Shown piece after piece: positions 46,801 to 64,000 of a stretch of DNA of 64,000 nucleotides (positions within the stretch are counted from its first letter, which is position 1; each line of letters opens with the position of its first letter). The translations under genes were made by a program, and so were the position numbers. This DNA is from Branchiostoma floridae (taxonomy: Eukaryota; Chordata; Leptocardii; Amphioxiformes; Branchiostomatidae). The stretch covers positions 11,493,491 to 11,557,490 of the forward strand of contig NC_049983.1 in NCBI RefSeq assembly GCF_000003815.2, given 5' to 3'. The notes below the pieces were generated by a model. The model saw nothing but the letters and a program-made list of their open reading frames with translations, made no database searches and was not told the DNA's origin.

Positions 46801-49800
46801 TAGACTCTAACACCTCCTCCTGTCCGTCCGGTTTAAGTTCCACCAGGCGAGCCCCCTGTCTTTCCTCTCCTGCCTTTGTATCACTCCCTCCTGTCTTTTT
46901 CATCTTATCTTCATCCAATATCACTATGATTGATTCTCTGTCTCCCTTGCCTGCTCCGTTAGACTTGGGGTTGGGAGATGTTGGATTTGCTACTGTGGAA
47001 TGTGTTGTTTGAGTGCTAGGGCTAGATGCTGTTTTAACTGATGAATCAGACTTCAGGGGAACAGGAGATGGTTTGGGCTGAGTTGCCTGAGCATCAGAAG
47101 AACGAGGCTGAGTTGTTTGAGTCTCAGTTGAACGTACCTCTACTGTCTTTGTGGATGATGATTTCTTGGCTTCAGCATTGTCTTTGTCTACCATCTTCAG
47201 CAGGTGAGCCGGAGGAGGGACAGGTGGCCCTTGAGCAGCCCATGGGTTGTTCTTCTCTGGCTGAAACTTACAGAGGTCTGAAAGTTTCTTTGCCATGTCT
47301 TCTTTGCTGATGTCAAACATCTCTTCTGGTGACTTCTCTTTGACTTTTTCAGCGTCTGAAGTTGACTTACGAAGATCACTGGCCCAGTGACAGTCCTGGG
47401 GAAAGACATTTTTGCAGCTAAGTAATGTTACAATTATCTACATCAGAACCCAAGATAGTCAAAACATCGCAATGAGCAGTACTGGAAATGTTGTGTACAT
47501 CTTTAATCTACCTCATGATGCACTTAGCCATACTTGTCAGGGACAGTCCCAACACAGAATATGAACTTGATTTATCTTTCTGCCTGCTAAGATATATGTA
47601 ACTTTTTGGTACCAAATCTGTGTTATGCAGAAGAGTTAAGGTTAAAGATCAATGGCAACATTTTTAGTGTTTTGATTAGTCTGTTGTAGTTGCAACTTCA
47701 GATTTTAGCACTCAAAACAAGAAGAAATACCTTTCAACACTTAACAAAACCAGACAGCATACTAACCAAAACTTGAGGCATATCTTTGCAGGCGTGTTTC
47801 CTGCGTAGTCTCTCCCTGATTTGCTCCTTTCGTTCACGTGGATCGCTGCTCAGGCGCTCCTTTGGGGGCTTGGTGTACATGTTATGCAGCACTGGAACAG
47901 AGTAGATTGAAGATCATTCATGAAATATCCTTGCTTTTGAAGATTTTTCCAGAGCAATTAATACTGATAACTACAAATATCACACTGCATTTAAGTCCAA
48001 CAATCAACTTTAAAAAAATGCTTTTTTCACTTTACATTAGAAAAAATATGGAAGCATGAAAAAGTTGAATTCTAGAATGATACAATTGTGAAACAGAATG
48101 CTCTTACCTTCTTCAAAAGCTGCCTTGGTTTTCTCAGGAGTGATCTGATTCCTGACCTCAGGGTCAAAGGTCACTGTCACGTTAACTGTAGCGGAGGTGC
48201 GCTCGCCTCTTTTCTCTGCCTCAGCTAGCTTCTTCTTCCCTTCTTCACAACCACTCACAGATATCTGGGGTCAATACAAAAATCATTGACATTCCATCAT
48301 TTCATGGCATTTTGTAGCAATAAAAAATATGACAGCCAATCATTTCAAATTTCCTCCAACGATGTGTTAAGTGCTTACAATCTGTCTTGGTAAGTTGTCT
48401 CTTTACCTTAATAGGTGGAGATTTGTCCCTCTTCTTAGTCTGTGTTGGTTTGGGAAGACCAAAGGTTTCCTCCAGCTTCTGAACCAGAGGAGAGCCCTCA
48501 TTGGCCACAAAAGTGTCCTTCTTGTTGGCCTTGGGTCGTACAGGGCTACTTGGGTTGGAGGACTTTTGTCCAACTGTTGGTGGAGCTCTTTCAGCAAGGT
48601 TAGATGCCTCATATTCTTTGGCAGCGGCAGCTCGCTTGGCAGCTGACGCTTCCCTCTGCATTCGCTCGACTTCGACATTGTTTTTGACCACAGCAGCAAG
48701 GATGGCGTCCATTGTGGGATCACCGTCAATATGTGGTGCGATGACTGCCCCCAACAATGGGCTCAGACCACTCTCACTTTTGTCTGCTTTACTCTCATTC
48801 GCTCCACTGCTGGTGGAATCACTTGACTCACTCCTTTTACTTTCATCATGTTTGGGCTTCTTCTTTTTCTTCTTCTTTTTGGTCCCTGTACCTGTGGCTT
48901 GAACACTACCATTTTGATCTACTGTGCTTTTCTGTGCATCAGAGTTTGGAAGTTCTTTTATTTTACTAGAATCTCTTACGTCCCTATCTAAGGATCTTGC
49001 TCTTGTTTCCTTTGTGGATACTGGTAATATATCTTTCCTTTTGTCAGATTTTGGCATGATCATGTTAGGACCGGGGGGAATGTAGTAGGACTCATCTGCA
49101 GAGTCGATCTCTTCTGCCTCCAGCCAGTGCCTTAAGCATCGACACACCGACCCACCAAACTTCACATAAAGTGGTATCAGGAAGTACACCTGTTACAACA
49201 AAAACAACAAAAACAACAAACAACAATGTTATATATCAGCACAAAGTTTACATGCTCAGAGTATATTTTGCTTCATTCCATTTTAGACAAAACCATTAAA
49301 AAATCTTACCTTGACATATGAAGACTTTTCTCCTGGTTGTCCAAACAACCTTCTAAAAACATCTCTGTGGAAGAAAAACATTTATGTTTTAGTGCAGGAA
49401 TAATGTTTACTATGACAACAGCAAAAATACAATATATATCAGTCCACTACTTCAGGGTGAAGATATAATTCCTTTTGTGTTTCATTCTCAAGCATTAAGT
49501 TATACACTTTACCTTGTGTCCTTGTTGTAAAATGGATCTTTTGCTGAAATATAAAGCAAAGAGTAGATTTTGTTAATCCAGTGCTACATGTTTACTAACA
49601 ATTATTGGATGGAAGACCTGGTGCATCCCTGTATTGTAATTAGTCAGTGAAAGGGTATGTCACCCAGTAAGAGGCAGTATAACCCTGTCATGTGTAAGCA
49701 CGTAGACCGATGATGATGATGATATTAACAATGAATTACATTTAATACTTGTCTTGACTAATTCTAAATGGTAGACTGAAGTAAATTATGTATACAAGCA

Positions 49801-51492
49801 CACATTAAGTACTTACCAAAAGACTGTGATTCCAGGTACTGCAAACTCTGTCTGTTCTGTGCTACTACCACTGTGTCTAGTACCAAGCCTTTAGCTGTGC
49901 TCACTTTTCCTGTAAAAAATAAAACACAACAAAAATTATACTTAAATACAATGCACCAAGCTACCCTTAACTAACATCTGCACTGTTGATAATCGTTTTA
50001 CATTTCATATTAGAAAAAAAAGGACCTCCCCTGACATTAATGGTACTTACCTTCTACAAACTGGTCATGTATGTATATGAAGGCCTGGTCAATATAGGCT
50101 TCATACTTGTCACTCTGGGGAAAGGAACAGACACTTAAACATAAGGCATATGCAAAGAAAGGTACATGGCAGTTCTTCAATCTGGAAATTCAAAAATTGC
50201 ACACCTCAAGTTCAAAGCAGTCTGAAACAAACAGCTTTAAATCGTAACATACTAATGCAAAGAATTATCAAATTAATACAAAGGCAGTGAAATTCTAATT
50301 ACTAGTAATTCTTCCTGTATATACCTTGACTGGAAACTCTTTGATTGCTCCATAATTCTGGGAGAAGGCACGGAAGCAAACCATGAACCTATTCCAGAAC
50401 TTCTTCCCCTGGACAAAACAAGATGTAATCATGTGACATCACGACACAAGTTAAATATCAACTGGCCTGCAAACATCAACCCTCCTACTAGTACTCCAGG
50501 GGCTAAACAGCATTCAGACTATTTTGTTGACTTAGGCCCCGTTCATGATGCAAAAAATGAAACGGTTCTATCGGTTACTATTGGTTAGGCCAGCTGAAAC
50601 GAATAAGTTTTGTCATCATGGACGGTCCGAAACGGATCTGAAGCGATAGAAAACGGTTTGTTCGGAACCTCCTCGCGAGGTAGTATTGAAACAGTTTCTT
50701 CCTTATCCGGAATTGCGAATTTGCATCATGAACGCAAAAGCCGCGGCTTGATCCGTTTTACATCCGGGCATGTGCGTTCATATTTGGTGCCGCCACGGGG
50801 GAAAAGTACAATTTTTAACCTGTCATTCGGGTGTTTCGGCCGCATTTTCAATCGTACGATTCGTTTCTATAATCGGGCCGCCTCCTGGTCGACTGAGGAG
50901 CTAGCAGTCCTGATATCGCAAGGGGAATGTGTCAGGAGATCCAGTGGAAATGTCATAGCATGGCCATGGCATATATCGGGACCACAATGTTTTCAGAGGC
51001 ATTTCCAAGGTCATAACAGAACCCTGCTTCGAATTCAGTAAGACATTGGTTCAATTACGATCAAAGACCAATAATCTGACACAGAAGTACAAGTTTGGGC
51101 AAGATCACAACAACCTCCGGGGTCAGAGGTCGCATTACCTTGCCTTTTCAAGGAACTGAAACGGTTTGCAAGTTTGCATCCTGAACGCAAAATGCAAACC
51201 GTTTGCTGTCGGATTTCCAGGCCTAACCGATAGAACCGTTTCATTTTTTGCATCATGAACGGGGCCTTAGAATCAGACTATGGAACAAAGATTTTAATTG
51301 TTTGGACTTTGGACAGGCCAGAGGTGTTTTAAAATAAAAACTTAGCTGAACAGCGGGAAGAAAAAACCTTACCTGATCAGACCACATTCTCTTGAAGGCA
51401 CCCTTGTGCTTGAGGAAGAAGTCATATTCCGTTGGAGAGATGTCACAGTCGAACATGCCAAAGTCATACGCAGTCAGCTGGACCTTCCTCAT
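43871..51492 (-). CDS. MYND zinc-finger protein of unrecognised family
   Basis: Fifteen exons: 51373-51492 (ATG), 50325-50408, 50051-50114, 49817-49909, 49513-49543, 49310-49364, 48407-49189, 48108-48264, 47767-47891, 46267-47395, 45910-46116, 45491-45642, 44596-44858, 44199-44254, 43871-43920 (TGA). All phases agree; 3369 nt, 1122 aa. The first 150 residues are a compact, conserved-looking alpha-helical region (AYDFGMFDCDISPTEYDFFL, FWNRFMVCFRAFSQNYG). The centre is charged and low in complexity, with a lysine run (KKKKKKKKPKHDE) and Ser/Pro/Lys tracts. The C-terminus is a MYND finger: CSNC ... CQRC ... YCGRDCQ ... DWGARHRQEH. MYND domains bind proline-rich peptides, often in transcriptional co-repressors. 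A nuclear, scaffold-like role is plausible but not shown. I could not match it to ZMYND, SMYD, DEAF1 or RUNX1T1 architecture. A noncoding first exon probably lies at 52639-52740. Confidence 0.8.
44881..45152. mobile_element. Large palindromic insertion with 12-bp direct repeats
   Basis: 44882-45115 is a near-complete palindrome (GAAGGAGAATTCTTATTACA ... TGTAATAAGAATTCTCCTTC; inner arms GTCTCTCAGACACC, AGAAGCAGAACT). GAAACATTAGTA occurs at 44869-44880 and again at 45153-45164, so the block 44881-45152 seems flanked by a 12-bp target duplication. It sits in an intron of the MYND gene. Confidence 0.7.
49192..49225. repeat. ACAA-rich simple repeat
   Basis: ACAACAAAAACAACAAAAAC run at an intron end of the MYND gene; on the minus strand it gives a TTGTTG-rich tract before the acceptor of exon 48407-49189. 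Confidence 0.7.
50535..51266. mobile_element. Harbinger-like element with Myb/SANT remnant
   Basis: Termini GGCCCCGTTCATGATGCAAA and TTTGCATCATGAACGGGGCC are exact inverted repeats, continuing through GAAACGGTTCTATCGGTTA. TTA lies on both sides (50532-50534, 51267-51269), the 3-bp duplication typical of PIF/Harbinger. An open frame at 50610-51041 encodes ASWSTEELAVLI near 50880-50915, resembling the first helix of the Myb/SANT DNA-binding protein that Harbingers carry beside the transposase. No transposase is present. It lies in the first coding intron of the MYND gene. Confidence 0.75.
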
Positions 51493-52139
51493 GGTTGCAG
51501 CTGTAGCGTTATCCCAATAACTGTGATTCAAAACACTGTGTCCTTCTATAATCAGTAAATGTACACACAAGGTGTAAATTAACTGATATTGCTTGACACA
51601 ACTGATGAGAAGCTGTTGTATGTTAACTGACTCCTGGAGAGAAGATTATTGAACCAGCACCATTGATGAACTGTTGTTTCTAATGGTTGGATGCAGAATG
51701 TAGACCTGCAGTAAAAACAAAAGCCAAAGTTACTTAATGTACTTAAAAAGTACCTTTAAACGACAATGCTGGTGTGGATTTGACTTGGGAATAAAGTTTC
51801 AACATAAGTGGATCAGCATTTCAAAGCAATGTTCATGAAACATCTATCTACTACTTGTGCTGCACTATTAAAGCACTGCCTAACGATCATTAGATGTGTA
51901 TTGCACATTTTATTTCTTCAAAAATAGTAGCGTTATAAAGAAATAAAAAAACTACAATATTTCAAAAGATACAATCATGATAGTGGGATATTTTTGCTCT
52001 TTATGAATATATTGTTTTAGATCTGAGCCAGATCATACCCAGATCTGAGTTTTGGTGGTTCATAAAAGTATGACACATGTCTCATTATGACATAGCTATA
52101 TATACACGGACATATAAATTCCATGTAACACTACTAGTA

Positions 52140-52201
52140 GTTCACCTATATCCGTGGGGTAAAAAAACGAATATAGGTTACCCCGTGGATAAAGGTGAAC
52201 C
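52140..52201. mobile_element. Minimal hairpin form of the TTCACC...GGGTAA MITE family
   Basis: GTTCACCTATATCCGTGGGG and CCCCGTGGATAAAGGTGAAC pair as a 61-bp hairpin. Same termini as 547-741 and 2882-3071 without the interior. Confidence 0.65.
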
Positions 52202-52638
52202 AACGTTAACGTTAAATGTTACTGGAAAGTTCTAGCCACAAAAGAGGAAGTGAAAGAGTACACAGACCAAACATCTATTAAAACATATTGATCATATCAT
52301 ATAGACAATGTTTTGAAACGAAGACTTCTGAAAATGTGCCTAAGAAATAGATAGTGAAAACTAAAACCTCATGAGCAATGCCAAGGTTAAGTTCAAGACG
52401 ACAGGTGGTGACGTGTACACCTTTGCAGAAGGTGTGTCAGGTACCAGCTGGTGTTCAGACGTTCCCTCCCACACCTGTAACTCTGCTCAACAAAAACACA
52501 CCAAAAACACCTCCAAACAGAACAGAAGTCAGCCTAGAGGTGCACTGATATGTAGTTTTGAATCACACAATGGCGTACCTGTTGGATATAAGGTGGTTTG
52601 TGGATAGAAATGTTTTAAAACAACACTATTGTACTTAC

Positions 52639-52740
52639 AACTTGCTCCAGTACCTTTGTTGTGAAGAGGACTTGGCCCTACCCGTCATGCACCACGATGA
52701 CCCAGAGTGACCCCACAAGATGGCGCCCGGCGGCTCGTTT
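52639..52740 (-). other. Probable noncoding first exon of the MYND gene
   Basis: On the minus strand a clear donor GTAAGTAC follows position 52639, and a matching acceptor (CGCTACAG) ends eight bases before the ATG at 51492. The 5' end is placed loosely near the CpG-rich, YY1-containing promoter. Confidence 0.4.
52715..52727. promoter_or_regulatory. YY1-type element in shared promoter
   Basis: ACAAGATGGCGCC matches the YY1 core AAGATGGCGGC except for one base. It sits between the divergent MYND gene (minus) and TMEM209 (plus), where transcription of both should begin. Confidence 0.5.
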
Positions 52741-52779
52741 GATCAGAGTCGGTCAGCCTAAATTTTTTTCCGTACAGTT

Positions 52780-52857
52780 TTAGCCTTCATTTGGGAGATT
52801 TCAGTGCCAAGGATACTCTGAAGCTGTTGTAATCAAGACAGTGTCAAGAAATTCTGG
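52780..52857 (+). other. Probable noncoding first exon of TMEM209
   Basis: Ends ATTCTGG|GTGAGTAAG at 52857, a strong donor. The next exon starts at 53774, three bases before the TMEM209 ATG. The 5' limit is a guess. Confidence 0.4.
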
Positions 52858-53500
52858 GTGAGTAAGCATACATGGAGGTAGTGGGCAGAGCCACAAAACG
52901 TTATCATCGGCACATGTTCGAGTGAAAGTCATCCGTCCGTTCTTCTTCGTAACGATGATCTGAAGAGTATAGACATGTGTTCAAAATTGCTACCTCGAAA
53001 GAGTGTCGAAAGATAACAGTATACTAGTTATTTGGCGCTAGCAGCATGGCCACGTTCAACAGTTAGATTAACTTAAGTACACAAATCTGAAGGAAGGTGC
53101 ATAGACATACAAATTCCTTCAATGATTTGATATTATCAAGTGACACACATACATGTAACACCTGATTTAGAGTCAGTGGTAGGTGTTCATTGTCAATTAC
53201 CATATTGTGTGCTACTTACAACACCATGGCTACTGATGTTGTAACATCCTGTCAATAAAATAAGAATTTTATATTCACTATTGCCAGGATGTTCTTGTCA
53301 ATAAGATTTTTCAACAAATTTAATAAGACATAAACGATTAAAGATGTTTTCTTGCCAATTAGGTAACATTAATACTTTACAGCCATTGTTAATTGTGTGA
53401 ATTTGTCATTATCCTGTCAATTAATACACAGCAATTCACACCTGTTGTCATGTTCCCTATTGTTCCAGACGGTGTGTACAGCAATTCAGTCAACTGTGGT

Positions 53501-53730
53501 TAGCCTGGATACCAGTCCCTCGCTCTAAACTATAGCCCTTTCGCACTAAACTATATTCCTTTCGCACAAGCCCCAGTCTCTATTTGCACCCAGAGGTAAT
53601 TGGCACCCGATAACTATCCTGCTTTGCGAGAGATAATCAGGGCCCGCGTACTGTGTTTGGCGGCGGGGTAAATTGGTTGCCGGCCCGAAGAGATTAGCGA
53701 GCATAGCACGGTGGTTTGGTACCCAGGCTA
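53501..53730. mobile_element. MITE with 9-bp target duplication
   Basis: Ends TAGCCTGGATACCAG and GGTACCCAGGCTA. Flanked on both sides by AACTGTGGT (53492-53500 and 53731-53739), an exact 9-bp duplication as in Mutator-like elements. 230 bp, noncoding, in the 5' UTR intron of TMEM209, 47 bp before the coding start. Confidence 0.8.
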
Positions 53731-53776
53731 AACTGTGGTCAGACTGGTCACATTCCCTTTTCTTTTGTTGCAGACG

Positions 53777-62326
<8,550 letters not shown>

Positions 62327-63129
62327 CCACAGATTGACAGACCCTGTAAGATTGGCAATGGAGAATCCCTCTGCTGGTTGTTTAGCCCGTAGACCTAAGG
62401 ATAGGCAGCTACACTTGGACATTGAGAATTACATGTAGAAACATTAAGCAGTGAAGAAAATGGTATTTACATATATTTCAAGGAATTCATCTATAAGATT
62501 CATCTGATAAGTTGCCATCATGTGCAGATCCATTTTGCAAAAGGTATTCTCTATTTTTGTGATAGCCATAAACAGACAGAAATGTAACTGTACACGTGTT
62601 CAAGATACCTTTAGTACATCCAACTGCAGTGAAGACCTCTACAACTGTGGGTCGTCTATGTTATATTTTACGGTGTATATAGTACATGTAATTGGAGAGG
62701 ACTGTGCAACTTGTGCTGCTTGTTACATGTACATGTACGACAGATATGTGCTTACTTAGTAGACATGTACATTTTTGTATGATAATGTTTGGTGTAGGGG
62801 CTCAGTTGCATGGTACATTATTCTCTTGGGGATTTGTACACTTTTTATAATTCAAAAGCGTTAAAGACATGCGCAGGAAAGGGTTTAGAAATTTCTGTAT
62901 GAAATTATTATTTAACAGGAATGTACAGTTTCCATTGAATGTACATTGTATTTATGCATACCAGGCTGATTTTTCGTTTGTTTATTTCGATCTCCAATAG
63001 ACTGATTTTGGTTATGGTTATGTAGCAGTTAAGTGTGTTATGTAGCAGTTAACTGTTGAAAATTATGCTATTTTATGTGCACTAACATAACCATCAGGCC
63101 ATTCTGTGTAGATTATTTTGTGTGCTATA
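62327..63129. other. TMEM209 3' UTR
   Basis: Follows the stop codon; no coding frame. It continues through the MITE at 63130 to AATAAA signals at 63557 and 63569. Confidence 0.5.
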
Positions 63130-63442
63130 TAGGGGTGGGTACCGGTACAGAAAATTCAGGTCCAGGTCCGGTTTAAGTCCAAAATCCTGCAACGCTAACT
63201 GCACCTGTATGATTGGCTGTAAAACTTGGTAGAAATTACTATAAACTCTACTCTACTTCACTCTTGTTATTTTCTTCTACCTGCAAGCGCCAAAACGTGT
63301 GAATGCCTGATAAAATAATCTGTTAATTTTCTAATCGGTCCAACATCCGGTCCACCTAATTTTTTCAGGTCCGTTTTTTCTGGACCGGTCCAATAAGAAA
63401 AAACGGTTTTGTACCGGTACACTGTACCGATACCCAGCCCTA
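63130..63442. mobile_element. MITE with TAGGG-TGGGTA-CGGTAC ends
   Basis: TAGGGGTGGGTACCGGTACAG at the left pairs with CTGTACCGATACCCAGCCCTA at the right. Flanks GTGCTATA and GTGCCATT agree at six of eight positions (hAT-like). It lies within the likely 3' UTR of TMEM209. Confidence 0.65.
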
Positions 63443-63556
63443 GTGCCATTACAACTGTGAACCAGACTGATGTACATGTATATGCCTAATAGTAACACTG
63501 TCTTTGCTACAATCCCATGAACCTGAGTATGATAATGTGCCTTGATACTTGTCACA

Positions 63557-63575
63557 ATAAAACTACCAATAAAAT
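63557..63575 (+). terminator. Paired polyadenylation signals after TMEM209
   Basis: Two AATAAA hexamers 12 bp apart, followed by unremarkable sequence to the window end in which I see no gene. Confidence 0.5.
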
Positions 63576-64000
63576 GGCATGTTCCAGACTAACATTATTT
63601 TTTACTCCATAATAGTTCTGAAAAACAATGCAAATCATCATTATTATTGAATGCAGCAACACACCATAAGATTGGTTACAAAATGACATTTGGCTGAAGT
63701 TGATATTACTGCAGCATTCATCTGCAACAGTGCTGCAGTATTGAAGCCGACAGAAAGAGGATGCTTTTGATCCACTACAAGAAATGACTCCATCCAACAT
63801 TTGTCTATGTACCGATTTTGATTTAGATCTTTCTCAACTTGGTAAAAACTAAGATTTATCACCAATAATGAAAATGATTGTAAGAAAACTGCCAGACAAT
63901 TCAAACTTAATTTTGTACTTTGTAGAGCTTTCAAACAATAATCCGAACTATTAAAAATGGCAACGCACCTCATTATGGATGCGTGCAAAGTGACATCAAG

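Noticed and set aside
46178-47012. Long plus-strand frames over 46.2-47.0 kb and 48.4-48.9 kb
   Set aside because: Shadows of the large MYND-gene exons; the minus-strand frame has matching splice phases.
52371-52607. 79-codon plus-strand frame upstream of the shared promoter
   Set aside because: No domain or splice support; falls in the 5' UTR intron of the MYND gene.

Overview
The window looks like an intron-rich invertebrate deuterostome genome, most likely a cephalochordate (amphioxus, Branchiostoma). This is inferred from the gene set (ST6GalNAc sialyltransferase, PEX19, TMEM209, S28 carboxypeptidase, MAO-like oxidase, a kelch protein), small exons with ordinary GT-AG introns, AT-rich spacers and many small palindromic MITEs. 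There are three assembly gaps (742-858, 8682-8884, 16981-17340). All gene models below were joined by hand, checking donor, acceptor and reading phase at each junction; none is transcript-supported.

Layout. (1) 267-19022, plus strand: parts of a large protein with an ARM/HEAT-like start and a PP1-type RVSF motif; its 5' end lies before the window. (2) 2326-11587, minus strand, inside a long intron of gene 1 if that model is right: an unusual BTB-BACK-BTB-BACK-Kelch protein of about 998 residues, assembled from 11 phase-consistent exons. (3) 20413-26177, minus: a complete 14-exon monoamine-oxidase-like flavoenzyme (469 aa) that lacks the cysteine MAO uses to hold FAD covalently; a 75-bp tandem array duplicates one of its 5' splice sites. 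(4) 29949-31309, minus: PEX19 in two exons. (5) 32271-35440, plus: ST6GalNAc-type sialyltransferase, seven exons, 395 aa. (6) 36548-41324, plus: S28 lysosomal Pro-X carboxypeptidase, nine exons, 481 aa. (7) 43871-51492, minus: a 1122-aa protein with a C-terminal MYND zinc finger that I cannot assign to a named family. (8) 53777-62326, plus: TMEM209, head to head with gene 7 across a compact promoter.

The genes do not form an operon or obvious pathway; this is ordinary mixed eukaryotic gene order. Introns and spacers carry mobile-element remnants with recognisable terminal inverted repeats and, in several, target duplications: mariner-like (8070-9000), hAT-like (58487-58852, 53930-54272, 63130-63442), 9-bp-duplication elements (53501-53730, 34981-35145), Harbinger-like (50535-51266) and others, plus two minisatellites (20-bp unit at about 15560-16565; 18-bp unit at about 36798-37450). 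The most notable items are the double BTB-BACK kelch gene, the oxidase that lost its flavin cysteine, the duplicated splice-donor array, the rearranged partial copy of the oxidase locus at 15.5-16.8 kb, and perfect DR1 nuclear-receptor half-site pairs next to the PEX19 and carboxypeptidase starts.
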